Below, piece by piece: positions 27,286 through 37,125 of a DNA stretch of 64,000 nt. Source of the stretch: Achromobacter sp. Root83 (GTDB lineage: Bacteria > Pseudomonadota > Gammaproteobacteria > Burkholderiales > Burkholderiaceae_B). The notes below the pieces were generated by a model. That model did not search any database. It was not told the origin of the DNA and saw nothing but the letters and a program-made list of their open reading frames with translations. The translations under genes and the position numbers were made by a program. The stretch covers positions 557,030-621,029 of the forward strand of contig NZ_LMIU01000022.1 of NCBI RefSeq assembly GCF_001428845.1, given 5' to 3'. Each line of letters starts with the position of its first letter. The first letter of the stretch is position 1.

Positions 27286-28821
27286 ATGACTAAACCCGCT
27301 CTGCATACCCAATTCGAGGGGATCGCCGCCCTGCGCGCGGCCCTCGGGCAACGCCAGGTCAGCGCCGTCGAGCTCGCCCAAAGCGGCTTGGCGGCCGCCG
27401 AAGCGGCCGCCAGCCTGAATAGCTTTTTACATATTGACGCCGAATTGACGCTGGCGCAGGCGCGCGCGGCCGACGCGGCGCTGGCGGCCGGCACGGCGGG
27501 CCCCCTGGCCGGCATCCCGATTGCCCACAAGGACGCCTTCGTGACCCGCGGCTGGCGTACCACCGCCGGCAGCAAGATGCTCGACGGCTACGTCAGCCCG
27601 TTCGACGCCACCGTCGTGGAACGCCTGGGCGAAGCCGGCGCGGTGTCGCTGGGCAAGCTGAACTGCGACGAATTCGCCATGGGTTCCGGCAACGAGAACT
27701 CCGCCTACGGCGCCGTGAAGAACCCCTGGGACCATGCCGCCGTGCCTGGCGGCTCCTCGGGCGGGTCCGCCGCGGCCGTGGCCGCGCGCCTGGTGGCCGC
27801 GGCCACGGGCACCGACACCGGCGGCTCGGTTCGCCAGCCGGCCGCCCTGTGCGGCGTCAGCGGCATCAAGCCGACCTACGGCACCGTGTCGCGCTACGGC
27901 ATGGTGGCCTTCGGCTCCAGCCTGGACCAGGCCGGGCCGCTGGCCCCCAGCAGCCGCGACCTGCTCGAACTGCTGGACGTCATCAGCGGCTTTGACCCGC
28001 GCGACGCCACCAGCCTGGAAAAATGCGATGCCGCCGTGAACGAGCCGGGCCGTGTGCGCCGCGACTTCGACGCCGCGCAGGGCCGTTTCGACGCCGCCGG
28101 CAGCCAGCCCCTGAAGGGCCTGCGCATCGGGGTGCCCGACGAATACTTCGGCGCCGGCCTGGCGCCGGACGTGGCCGCCGCGGTGGAAGCCGCGCTGGTG
28201 CAATTCGAAGCGCTGGGCGCCGTGCGCGTGCCGGTGTCGCTCCCGCGCACCGAACTGGCCATCCCCGCCTACTACGTCATCGCCCCCGCCGAAGCGTCCA
28301 GCAATCTGGCCCGCTACGACGGCGTGCGCTACGGCCACCGCGCCGCGCAGTACGGCAACCTGGATGAGATGATCAGCCGTTCGCGCGCCGAAGGCTTCGG
28401 CGACGAGGTCAAGCGCCGCATCCTGATCGGCACCTACGTGCTGTCCCATGGCTACTACGACGCCTACTACCTGCAGGCGCAGCGCCTGCGCCGCCTGATC
28501 GCGCAGGACTTCCAGCGCGCCTACGCCGGCCAGTGCGACGTCATCATGGGCCCGGTCACGCCCACGGTGGCCAAGAACATCGGCGACAACCGCGACGACC
28601 CGACCGCCGACTGGCTGGCCGACGTCTACACGCTGGGCGTCAGCCTGGCGGGCCTGCCGGCCATGTCGGTCCCTTGCGGCTTGGGTGGCGAAAAACAGAA
28701 CCGCCCCATCGGCCTGCAGATCATCGGCAACTACTTCGACGAAGGCCGCCTGCTGGCCATCGCCGACCGCTACCAACAAGTGACGGACTGGCACAAGCGT
28801 GCCCCTGTCCAGCAAGGCTGA
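27286..28821 (+). CDS. gatA: GatA, glutaminase subunit of tRNA amidotransferase
   Basis: This 511-residue amidase-signature protein has the Lys of the Ser-cisSer-Lys triad in IAHKDAF, the Gly/Ser-rich segment [15 protein letters not shown] and the nucleophile region [14 protein letters not shown]. It hydrolyses glutamine to supply ammonia to GatB. Its length is near the family norm of about 490, with an additional stretch around residues 245-265. The gatB start lies four bases past its stop. Presence of GatCAB implies tRNA-dependent synthesis of Gln-tRNA and/or Asn-tRNA. Confidence 0.96.
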   Translation: MTKPALHTQFEGIAALRAALGQRQVSAVELAQSGLAAAEAAASLNSFLHIDAELTLAQARAADAALAAGTAGPLAGIPIAHKDAFVTRGWRTTAGSKMLDGYVSPFDATVVERLGEAGAVSLGKLNCDEFAMGSGNENSAYGAVKNPWDHAAVPGGSSGGSAAAVAARLVAAATGTDTGGSVRQPAALCGVSGIKPTYGTVSRYGMVAFGSSLDQAGPLAPSSRDLLELLDVISGFDPRDATSLEKCDAAVNEPGRVRRDFDAAQGRFDAAGSQPLKGLRIGVPDEYFGAGLAPDVAAAVEAALVQFEALGAVRVPVSLPRTELAIPAYYVIAPAEASSNLARYDGVRYGHRAAQYGNLDEMISRSRAEGFGDEVKRRILIGTYVLSHGYYDAYYLQAQRLRRLIAQDFQRAYAGQCDVIMGPVTPTVAKNIGDNRDDPTADWLADVYTLGVSLAGLPAMSVPCGLGGEKQNRPIGLQIIGNYFDEGRLLAIADRYQQVTDWHKRAPVQQG

Positions 28822-28825
28822 GAAC

Positions 28826-30283
<1,458 letters not shown>

Positions 30284-30313
30284 GTGCTCTCACGGGAATC
30301 AGGCTGATAAGAG

Positions 30314-30339
30314 GCCGCGGCACATTGCCGCGGCTTTTT
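30314..30339 (+). terminator. Intrinsic terminator after gatB
   Basis: A perfect 9-bp stem GCCGCGGCA/TGCCGCGGC with loop CAT is followed by TTTTT (30335-30339). Confidence 0.9.
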
Positions 30340-30357
30340 CTTTGGCGAAGAATGGGA

Positions 30358-30381
30358 CGGTCAATCGTTAACACGTGACCG
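30358..30381. promoter_or_regulatory. Candidate vapBC operator
   Basis: CGGTCA (30358-30363) and TGACCG (30376-30381) form an inverted repeat centred exactly on GTTAAC (30367-30372). It sits directly before the vapB ribosome-binding site, where a VapB-VapC complex would be expected to bind and autorepress. Confidence 0.45.
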
Positions 30382-30391
30382 GAGAATCGCC

Positions 30392-30637
30392 ATGAAGTAC
30401 ATCGAAATCAGCGATGAGCAATTGCGCGACCAATTCATGGAGTACCTGTTGGCAGTCAGCAAAGGACAGCATTTCGTTGTCACGGTGGATGGCGTACGTT
30501 GCGCGCGCTTGACCCCGACACTCCCAGGAACGACCCTGGACGCCCACGACGCCATCGAAGAACTGAAGCAGTTTGTACGTGGTCCCGCGATTGCGCACGA
30601 CGTGATTCGCGCCTGGATTGAAGAGGGCCGCGAATGA
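30392..30637 (+). CDS. vapB: Phd-type antitoxin (VapB)
   Basis: This 81-residue protein has an N-terminal Phd/YefM-like DNA-binding half (MKYIEISDEQLRDQF, QHFVVTVDGVRCARLTP) and a C-terminal acidic/helical part (about 50-81) expected to cover the toxin. Its ATG is preceded by GGAGAA. The stop overlaps the toxin ATG (ATGA), the usual arrangement in toxin-antitoxin pairs. The pair lies between gatB and pyrE behind a terminator, so it is probably transcribed alone. The role is inferred from the partner and the fold. Confidence 0.85.
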   Translation: MKYIEISDEQLRDQFMEYLLAVSKGQHFVVTVDGVRCARLTPTLPGTTLDAHDAIEELKQFVRGPAIAHDVIRAWIEEGRE

Positions 30638-31101
30638 GCCAAACAAGCATGGTGCTGGATGCCTCGGTCACGCTTGCCTGGTTGCTTGGACGCACCGACG
30701 CCCAGGAAAGCCTTTTGGCCAGGCATCTACTCGAGGTCGCTCACGACTCCCAAAGCACGGTACCTCCAATCTGGCACCTGGAGATCGCCAACGGCATGCT
30801 ACGCGCAGAACGGAGCCATCTGGTCTCCCAGGACCAGCTTGCCTCATTCAATCGGATTCTGAGCAGGCTGCCGATCGTGCGGGACCTGTCCGCGGCCGCC
30901 TTTCGAATCGCCAGCGTCTGCCAATTGGCGCGTTCGCACGCGTTGACCGCCTATGACGCCAGCTATCTGGAACTGGCGCTGAGAAGCGGCAGACATCTGG
31001 CAACGTTTGACCGAAAGCTGGCCGACGCCGCACGGGCATGCGGCGTATCCGTGTGGGGCCAGCCCCACGGCGTGGCTGAGCCGATGGTCCGCTATGGGTA
31101 G
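30634..31101 (+). CDS. vapC: PIN-domain ribonuclease toxin (VapC)
   Basis: This 155-residue PIN-domain protein has the four acidic residues D9, E50, D108 and D126 in MVLDAS, WHLEIANG, TAYDASYLELA and LATFDRKL, which bind Mg2+ for RNA cleavage. VapC toxins cut tRNA or rRNA when not bound by VapB. All catalytic residues are intact, so it is probably active. It overlaps vapB by four bases and ends 39 bases before the end of the convergent pyrE. Confidence 0.88.
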   Translation: MSQTSMVLDASVTLAWLLGRTDAQESLLARHLLEVAHDSQSTVPPIWHLEIANGMLRAERSHLVSQDQLASFNRILSRLPIVRDLSAAAFRIASVCQLARSHALTAYDASYLELALRSGRHLATFDRKLADAARACGVSVWGQPHGVAEPMVRYG

Positions 31102-31140
31102 CAAGACCATGCAACACATGCCGCCCCGCACGCACAAGGG

Positions 31141-31827
31141 TTACTTCACCCCGTACTTCGTCCGATACGCCAACACCGCATCGCGATTTTCCGCGAACGA
31201 CGCATCGTCCTGCAGCAGGGCCAGGATGTCCGTCAGCGACGCAATCGCCACCACCGGAATGCCATAGGTCTTGGCCACGTCCTGCACGGCGGAATGCGGC
31301 GACAGGGCATCGTCCGGCCCGGCCCGCTCCATCCGGTCCATGGCGATCAGCACCGCCGCCGGCTCCGCTCCCGCGGCCCGGATGATCTCCACCGATTCGC
31401 GCACCGACGTCCCGGCCGTGATCACGTCGTCGATGATGACGACCTTGCCCTTGAGCGGCGCCCCGACCAGCGTGCCGCCTTCGCCGTGGTCCTTGGCTTC
31501 CTTGCGGTTGTACGCGAACGGCACGTCGCCGCGGCCCTGCATGTCGGGGTGCCCGGCCAGCGCCACGGCCGTGGCCGTGGCGAGCGGGATGCCCTTGTAC
31601 GCGGGACCGAAAAGCATATCGAACTGCACGCCCGAATCCAGCAGCGCCTGGGCGTAGAAGCGCGCCAGCTTGCCGACCGAGCCGCCGCTGTTGAACAGTC
31701 CGGCATTGAAGAAATAGGGACTGATACGGCCCGACTTGACCTTGAAGCTGCCGAAACGCAGTACGCCCTCTTGCAGGGCGAATCGGACGAAATCAAGGGC
31801 GGTGGCGGAAGGGTGGGCGGCGGGCAT
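31141..31827 (-). CDS. pyrE: Orotate phosphoribosyltransferase
   Basis: This 228-residue enzyme converts orotate and PRPP to OMP. The PRPP-binding loop [17 protein letters not shown], the [10 protein letters not shown] flexible loop and [13 protein letters not shown] are typical. The ATG at 31827 (MPAAHPS) is preferred to a TTG eight codons upstream. It diverges from the exonuclease III gene across 133 bases, as often seen in betaproteobacteria. Confidence 0.95.
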   Translation of the reverse strand: MPAAHPSATALDFVRFALQEGVLRFGSFKVKSGRISPYFFNAGLFNSGGSVGKLARFYAQALLDSGVQFDMLFGPAYKGIPLATATAVALAGHPDMQGRGDVPFAYNRKEAKDHGEGGTLVGAPLKGKVVIIDDVITAGTSVRESVEIIRAAGAEPAAVLIAMDRMERAGPDDALSPHSAVQDVAKTYGIPVVAIASLTDILALLQDDASFAENRDAVLAYRTKYGVK

Positions 31828-31960
31828 TCGAATGGATCCGGTAGGTGGCAAACCTGGGCATTTTATCCGTTGTCGGGACGATTCCAGGGCGCCGCCACCG
31901 AGTCGGTTAAATTCCTGGCATTGCCCGGTCTCCCCGCGGCCGCACTACAGGAGTTTCGCT

Positions 31961-32749
31961 TTGCTGCGCATCACGTCGATCAATCTCAATGGCATCCGGT
32001 CCGCCTTCCGCAAGGGCCTGCAACCGTGGATGGAAAAGCACGCGGCGGACGTGCTGTGCCTTCAGGAAATCAAGGTCTCGCACGATGACCTGACCGAAGA
32101 TCTGCGTCATCCGCCCGGTTATACCGGCCACTTCCACCACGCGGTGAAGAAGGGCTACAGCGGCGTGGGCATCTACCTGCGCGACGCGGCGGAGCGCGTG
32201 AACATCGGTCTGGGCTGCGAAGAGTTCGACCCCGAAGGCCGCATCATCCGCGCCGACTGGAAGAACCTGTCGGTGATCAGCGCCTACCTGCCCTCGGGCT
32301 CCAGCGGCGACGAACGGCAGCAGGCGAAGTACCGCTTCCTGGACCGCTTCGGCCCATGGATCGACGCGCTGATGCACGAACACAAGACGACCGGCCGCGA
32401 ATTCGTCATTTGCGGCGACTGGAACATCGCGCACAAGGAAATCGACCTGAAGAATTGGAAAGGCAACTTGAAAAACTCAGGCTTCCTGCCCGAAGAGCGC
32501 GCATGGCTGACGGACGTGTTCGACAAGCGAGGCTTCGTGGACGTGTTCCGCACCATCGACGACCGCCCCGACCAGTACACCTGGTGGAGCAATCGCGGCC
32601 AGGCCTGGGCGAAGAACGTGGGGTGGCGCATCGATTACCAGATCGCCACGCCCGGCATCGCCGCCAAGGCTCGCAACGTGGCCATCTACAAGGATGAACG
32701 CTTTTCGGACCACGCCCCCTTGACGATCGACTACGACACCGCGCTCTGA
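31961..32749 (+). CDS. xth: Exonuclease III family AP endonuclease
   Basis: This 262-residue EEP-family nuclease has LRITSINLNGIRSAF, CLQEIKVSHDD (catalytic Glu), YSGVGIYLRD, ICGDWNIAHKEIDLKN (catalytic Asp/Asn) and FSDHAPLTIDYD (catalytic His). It repairs abasic sites and removes 3'-blocked ends. The start is a TTG at 31961, supported by AGGAG seven bases upstream and by the family N-terminus MLRITSIN. Upstream in-frame codons lie in the pyrE promoter region. Full length for the family. Confidence 0.92.
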   Translation: MLRITSINLNGIRSAFRKGLQPWMEKHAADVLCLQEIKVSHDDLTEDLRHPPGYTGHFHHAVKKGYSGVGIYLRDAAERVNIGLGCEEFDPEGRIIRADWKNLSVISAYLPSGSSGDERQQAKYRFLDRFGPWIDALMHEHKTTGREFVICGDWNIAHKEIDLKNWKGNLKNSGFLPEERAWLTDVFDKRGFVDVFRTIDDRPDQYTWWSNRGQAWAKNVGWRIDYQIATPGIAAKARNVAIYKDERFSDHAPLTIDYDTAL

Positions 32750-32983
32750 CCGCCAGGGCGGCCGGCGGCGAGGCGGCCGGCGCCTGCTACGGGCCGCGCG
32801 GCGCGTCTTGCTCCCTCAGCACGGCGGCACGGCCTGATTTTTCTCAAATATATATTGGGGACATAATAATGGCATGTCACGATCCCGAGGGGTTGAAAGC
32901 GACTCGCACGAGTGCGCTTTTCCCCTGGAGGCGGGCATACCTCCCCATGATCTGCCTGCCAATTTAATTGGGGCCGCATCAAT

Positions 32984-32995
32984 TTCCCTAGGGAA
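32984..32995. promoter_or_regulatory. Palindrome TTCCCTAGGGAA upstream of gdhA
   Basis: A perfect 12-base palindrome about 130 bases upstream of the best gdhA promoter could be an activator or repressor site. No regulator can be named. Confidence 0.3.
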
Positions 32996-33121
32996 TTCAA
33001 GACATCTGGCCCTGTAAGCTGGATTCCAAGCCCCTCGGCCGCGACGCACCACCGACAAGCGTCCCTATTTTTATCGCAAAAAAAGCCTTTTGATATCAAG
33101 GCGATGGCGCGCTTTCCCGCT

Positions 33122-33151
33122 TTGCGCAGGGCAACAATTTGCCCCTACAAT
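33122..33151 (+). promoter_or_regulatory. gdhA promoter
   Basis: TTGCGC (33122-33127) and TACAAT (33146-33151) are separated by 18 bases. The predicted start near 33158 gives an 88-base leader before the gdhA ATG. Confidence 0.5.
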
Positions 33152-33245
33152 TCCGCACCACTCAGGTGCAGGCATGCACCAAAATAAATGGTTCGCGCCC
33201 CAAAATGGCGCAGCCCGCACCTATTCGAAGCACCCCGAGGAGATC

Positions 33246-34592
33246 ATGTTGAAAGTGCAGAGTCTGGACGACTTCCTGCGTGGCGTCGCCGCGCGCGATC
33301 CGCAGCAGCCCGAGTTCATGCAAGCCGTCCAGGAGGTGATGCTGAGCCTGTGGCCTTTCATTGAAAAGCACCCGCACTACGCCGAGCATGCCGTGCTCGA
33401 GCGCCTGGTGGAGCCCGAACGCGTGATCCAGTTCCGGGTGTGCTGGACCGATGACCAGGGCCGCGCCCAGATCAACCGCGCTTTCCGCATCCAGCACAGC
33501 TCGGCCATCGGCCCGTTCAAGGGCGGCATGCGCTTTCATCCGTCGGTGAACCTGTCGATCCTGAAGTTCCTGGCCTTCGAACAGACCCTGAAGAACTCGC
33601 TGACCACGCTGCCCATGGGCGGCGGCAAGGGCGGTTCCGACTTCGACCCCAAGGGCAAGTCCGACGCCGAGGTCATGCGCTTCTGCCAGGCCCTGATGAT
33701 CGAGCTGTACCGCCACCTGGGTCCGGACACCGACGTGCCGGCCGGCGATATCGGCGTGGGCGCGCGTGAGGTCGGCTTCATGGCCGGCATGATGAAGAAG
33801 CTCTCCAACTCGACCGCCAGCGTTTTCACCGGCAAGGGCCTGACCTTCGGCGGCAGCCTGATCCGCCCCGAGGCCACCGGCTACGGCACCGTGTACTTCG
33901 CGGAAGAAATGCTCAAGCGCGCGGGCAAGTCCTTCGACGGCCTGCGCGTATCCGTGTCGGGCTCGGGCAACGTGGCGCAATACGCCATCGAGAAGGCCAT
34001 GGCGCTGGGCGCCCGTGTCGTCACGATCTCGGATTCGAACGGCACCGTCGTGGACGAGGCCGGCTTCACGCATGAGAAGCTGGTGGCGCTGATGCACATC
34101 AAGAATGACTTGCGAGGCCGCCTGGACACGTATGCCAGGCAGTTCGGCCTGCAGTACGAAGCCGGCAAGCGCCCGTGGCACGTGCCGGTCGACGTCGCCC
34201 TGCCCTGCGCCACCCAGAACGAACTGGAACTGGCCGATGCCCAGACGCTGATCAAGAACGGCGTCGTGTGCGTGGCGGAAGGCGCCAACATGCCCGCCAC
34301 GCTGGAGGCTGGCAAGGCCTTCATCGCCGCGCGGGTGCTGTATGCCCCGGGCAAGGCCAGCAACGCTGGTGGCGTCGCCGTTTCCGGCCTGGAAATGGCG
34401 CAGAACTCGGCCCGCATCGCCTGGACCCGCGAAGAAGTGGACACCCGCCTGCACGCCATCATGCGCGACATCCACGAAAACTGCGTACGCCACGGCCACA
34501 CCGAGCGCGAATACGTGAACTACCTGGACGGCGCCAACATCGCAGGCTTCGTCAAGGTCGCCGACGCAATGCGCCAGCAAGGGCTGTATTAA
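33246..34592 (+). CDS. gdhA: NADP-type glutamate dehydrogenase
   Basis: This 448-residue hexameric-type enzyme interconverts 2-oxoglutarate plus ammonia and glutamate. It has PFKGGMRFHPSVNLSILKFLAFEQ, the catalytic Lys region PMGGGKGGSDFDPKGKSDAE, and the dinucleotide fold VSGSGNVAQYAIEKA, whose last Gly is replaced as in NADP-dependent forms. The start at 33246 has GAGGAG upstream (33237-33242); an open frame extending 52 codons upstream is not supported. A repeat-type hairpin follows the stop. Confidence 0.95.
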   Translation: MLKVQSLDDFLRGVAARDPQQPEFMQAVQEVMLSLWPFIEKHPHYAEHAVLERLVEPERVIQFRVCWTDDQGRAQINRAFRIQHSSAIGPFKGGMRFHPSVNLSILKFLAFEQTLKNSLTTLPMGGGKGGSDFDPKGKSDAEVMRFCQALMIELYRHLGPDTDVPAGDIGVGAREVGFMAGMMKKLSNSTASVFTGKGLTFGGSLIRPEATGYGTVYFAEEMLKRAGKSFDGLRVSVSGSGNVAQYAIEKAMALGARVVTISDSNGTVVDEAGFTHEKLVALMHIKNDLRGRLDTYARQFGLQYEAGKRPWHVPVDVALPCATQNELELADAQTLIKNGVVCVAEGANMPATLEAGKAFIAARVLYAPGKASNAGGVAVSGLEMAQNSARIAWTREEVDTRLHAIMRDIHENCVRHGHTEREYVNYLDGANIAGFVKVADAMRQQGLY

Positions 34593-34596
34593 TAAC

Positions 34597-34660
34597 CCCC
34601 CCCGAAGCGCTGCGCGCTTCCCCCAGGGGGCGCCGCTGCGGACCGGCAGAGCCCGGCTCC
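34597..34660 (+). repeat. Intergenic GAAGCGC hairpin repeat, copy 1
   Basis: CCCCCCCCGAAGCGC, a short loop, GCGCTTCCCCCAGGGGGCG and CGCTGCGGACCGG recur at 50893-50985. The unit folds as GAAGCGC/GCGCTTC and lies immediately after gdhA, so it may end transcription. Confidence 0.65.
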
Positions 34661-34680
34661 GCGCGGCCTCGGTCGGGGTA

Positions 34681-34740
34681 GACCGGCCTGATTGGGAGCG
34701 GGCCTGCCTGATCAAGGGCAGACCTGCCTGATCGGAGACG
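34681..34740 (+). repeat. Three tandem 20-base units
   Basis: Three consecutive 20-base units share the core G(A/G)CC(G/T)GCCTGAT. They lie between the hairpin repeat and the 3' end of the PCuAC gene. The copies differ at several positions. Confidence 0.55.
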
Positions 34741-34764
34741 GAACTCGCGGGCAGCGCAGGGCGC

Positions 34765-35265
34765 TCAGTGCTTCATCGCGCCGTGTTCCATGCCGCCGTG
34801 GCTCATGCCGGGGTTGTGCGAGGCCGGCTTGACCTTGAACTGCACGGCCACTTCTCCGGCCTTCTCGAACTTCAGCGTGGCCGGCACCGTGGCGCCGTCC
34901 TTGAAGGGCGCCTTCAGCTTGATGAACATGACGTGGTAGCCGCCAGGGCTGAGCTTGACCTCGGTATCGGCGGGCAGCGCGATGCCGCCTTCGACCTGGC
35001 GCATCTTCGACACACCGTTCTCGGTCTGCACCGTGTGCAGCTCGACGCGCTCGGCGGCGTCCGAAGACACCGAAAGCAGGCGGTCGGCGGCCTTGGCATC
35101 ATTGTCGATATCCATATACCCCGCGCCGTTGGCCTGGCCCGGCGCCGAAGCGCGGACCCAGAGGTCGTCGACCTCGATCTGCCCGACCTTGTAGTCCTTT
35201 GCCCACGCCGAACCGGCGGTGCACAGGCCGAGGGCGGCGATGGCGGCAAACTTGCGGATGTTCAT
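34765..35265 (-). CDS. PCuAC-type periplasmic copper chaperone
   Basis: This 166-residue protein has a signal peptide ending SAWA-KD and the PCuAC copper-binding pattern: VELHTVQTENGVSKMRQV followed by GGYHVMFIKL, i.e. the His/Met ligands of the family. The C-terminus is rich in His and Met (HNPGMSHGGMEHGAMKH), a second probable copper site. Such proteins deliver Cu(I) to cytochrome oxidase. No Sco or oxidase gene is adjacent. It shares a strand with argP but is probably transcribed alone. Confidence 0.9.
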   Translation of the reverse strand: MNIRKFAAIAALGLCTAGSAWAKDYKVGQIEVDDLWVRASAPGQANGAGYMDIDNDAKAADRLLSVSSDAAERVELHTVQTENGVSKMRQVEGGIALPADTEVKLSPGGYHVMFIKLKAPFKDGATVPATLKFEKAGEVAVQFKVKPASHNPGMSHGGMEHGAMKH

Positions 35266-35283
35266 GGGTATCCTCCTAAGGGG

Positions 35284-36183
35284 TTAACGCCGCCGGACCA
35301 GACTGCGGGCGGCTGACAGAACCGAGTCGGTCAAGGCTTCCATCGCCTCGGAGTTTACCCGCCAATGCTGCCAGTAGAGCGGCACGTCTTCCCAGGCGCG
35401 CGCGCGCAGCAGCACCAGTTGACCGGCATCAAGATGTTCCTGCACGAGCGGCAGCGGATTCATGGTCCAGCCCAGGCCGCCCAGCGTGGCCTGGACGAAC
35501 GCCCGCGTGGACGGCACCCACCAGACCGGCGGCTGCCATGGCGCCGGATCCGCGATCTTGTGGGCAAAGCGCGCCTGCAAGGCGTCCTTGCGGTTGAAGA
35601 CCAGCACCGGCGCTTGCGCTAGTGTCTGCGCGTTGACGCCCGAGGAAAAATAACGCTTGTGATACTGCGGCGTGCAGGTGGCCACGTAGCGCATGCTGCC
35701 CAGCGCATGGATGCGGCAGCCCTGCACCGGATCCGCCAGCGTGGTCACGGCGCCCAGCACCGATCCGTTGCGCAGCAAGGCCGCGGTGTGGTCCTGATCG
35801 TCGGACTGCATGTCCAGCGTGGCCCGCGTGCGGCCCGCGAATTGCAGGGCCGCGTCGACAAACCAGGTCTCCAGGCTGTCATGGTTGACGGCGATCGGAA
35901 TGCTGGCATTCGGCACGTCGTCGTCGGCCACGCCCAGCCGGTTCAGCGCGTCGTGCTCCAGCAGGGCCGTCTGCTCGGCAAGCTGGACGAGCACCTGGCC
36001 GTCCGTGGTGGCGGCGGCGGGGACGGTGCGCTGGACCAGCAACCGGCCCATGCGGTCTTCCAGCGCCTTGATCCGTTGCGATACCGCCGAGGGCGTCACG
36101 CTCAAGGACAGCGCAGCCCTTTCGAAGCTGCCCTCGCGCACGACGGCGGCCAGCGCGCGCAGGTTCCCATGATCGATTTTCAT
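35284..36183 (-). CDS. argP: ArgP/LysG LysR-type regulator
   Basis: This 299-residue LysR-type regulator has the N-terminal helix-turn-helix GSFERAALSLSVTPSAVSQRIKALEDRMGRLLVQR (about 18-52), strongly like ArgP (IciA), and a co-inducer domain. ArgP/LysG proteins sense lysine and arginine and activate the exporter gene next to them. Here a LysE/ArgO exporter is encoded divergently, which supports the assignment. The 147-base gap is AT-rich near the argP start, as expected for the shared control region. Confidence 0.88.
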   Translation of the reverse strand: MKIDHGNLRALAAVVREGSFERAALSLSVTPSAVSQRIKALEDRMGRLLVQRTVPAAATTDGQVLVQLAEQTALLEHDALNRLGVADDDVPNASIPIAVNHDSLETWFVDAALQFAGRTRATLDMQSDDQDHTAALLRNGSVLGAVTTLADPVQGCRIHALGSMRYVATCTPQYHKRYFSSGVNAQTLAQAPVLVFNRKDALQARFAHKIADPAPWQPPVWWVPSTRAFVQATLGGLGWTMNPLPLVQEHLDAGQLVLLRARAWEDVPLYWQHWRVNSEAMEALTDSVLSAARSLVRRR

Positions 36184-36330
36184 GTCATTAGATTTACTTA
36201 ATATAGTGAAGCAAAATTAGCTGTATTTCATATTACAGGCAAGGGAGAATAGCGTCACCGGTGCGCTTACAGCGCCCGGCGCCGTCATCAAAGCGCCGCC
36301 ACAGGCGTTGCAGTCACAGGTACACGCATC

Positions 36331-36963
36331 ATGTTCACCACCTTGTCATCCCCCCTATTTCTCACTGCCTGGGCCAGCGGCACCGCCACCGGGCTGGGCC
36401 TGTTCGCCGTCGTGGGCGCGCAAAGCGCGTTCATCCTGCGCCAGGGGTTGATGCGCGCGCATCTGCTCAGCGTGGTCGCCATCTGCGCGCTGATCGACGC
36501 CGTGTTCATCTTCGCCAGCGTGTCCGGCTTGCAGGCGCTGACGTCCTGGTTCCCCTGGCTGACCACCGCCGTGCTGTGGTTCGGCGTGGCCTTTCTGACC
36601 TGGTATGCCGCGCAATCCGCGCGCCGCGCCTGGACCGCGACGGGCGGGCTGGCCGCCGCGCGCGACGTGGTGCCGTCGCGTCGCGCCGCGATGCTGGGCG
36701 CATTGGGCTTTTCGCTGCTCAATCCGCATTTCTGGCTGGACATGGTGGTGGTCGGTTCGCTCGCGCACGGTTTTGACGACGCGCGCATGGCGTTCGCCGC
36801 GGGCGCCTTCACGGCCAGTCTGCTGTGGCTGGCCGTGCTGGGCATCGGCTCGCGGCTGTTCGCGCCGTTCTTCGCCAGTGCGGCCGCCTGGCGCATCCTG
36901 GACGGCGTCATTGCCGCGGTCATGGCCGGCCTGGCCGTCAGCCTGGCGGTCAAGGGCATCTGA
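36331..36963 (+). CDS. LysE/ArgO-family basic amino-acid exporter
   Basis: This 210-residue membrane protein has six hydrophobic segments and the LysE family N-terminus: GLGLFAVVGAQSAFILRQGL. In known pairs the LysR regulator next door turns on export when lysine or arginine accumulates. Lysine versus arginine cannot be decided here. After its TGA the same frame stays open for 36 more codons (36964-37074), see findings. Divergent from argP. Confidence 0.9.
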   Translation: MFTTLSSPLFLTAWASGTATGLGLFAVVGAQSAFILRQGLMRAHLLSVVAICALIDAVFIFASVSGLQALTSWFPWLTTAVLWFGVAFLTWYAAQSARRAWTATGGLAAARDVVPSRRAAMLGALGFSLLNPHFWLDMVVVGSLAHGFDDARMAFAAGAFTASLLWLAVLGIGSRLFAPFFASAAAWRILDGVIAAVMAGLAVSLAVKGI

Positions 36964-37125
36964 CCGGCGTTCAACTGGAGCGGCCAATCCCAATGGCTGG
37001 ACGGCTACCGCGTGGTGATTGCACAGGTGCTCCAGCAATACGGCCACGGCCTGCCCGCGCCAACACTTTTATAATCGGCCCTTCACCACTTTTCGTCGGG
37101 CCCACCGCCGGCCCGCCAGACGGCC

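Larger units (their letters stand above)
32750..33245. other. 496-base non-coding stretch before gdhA
   Basis: Directly after xth, a direct repeat of GCGGCCGGCG (two units) is seen at about 32759-32783. An AT-rich patch lies at 32838-32873, a perfect 12-base palindrome at 32984-32995, and a good promoter at 33122-33151. No gene is supported. The length and the sites suggest a regulated gdhA promoter. Confidence 0.5.

Noticed and set aside
33090-33245. N-terminal extension of gdhA by 52 residues
   Set aside because: It would cover the promoter at 33122-33151 and lacks family similarity; the ATG at 33246 has a good ribosome-binding site.
34681-34740. The three 20-base units as a CRISPR fragment
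   Set aside because: The units abut without spacers, differ from one another, and no cas gene is near.
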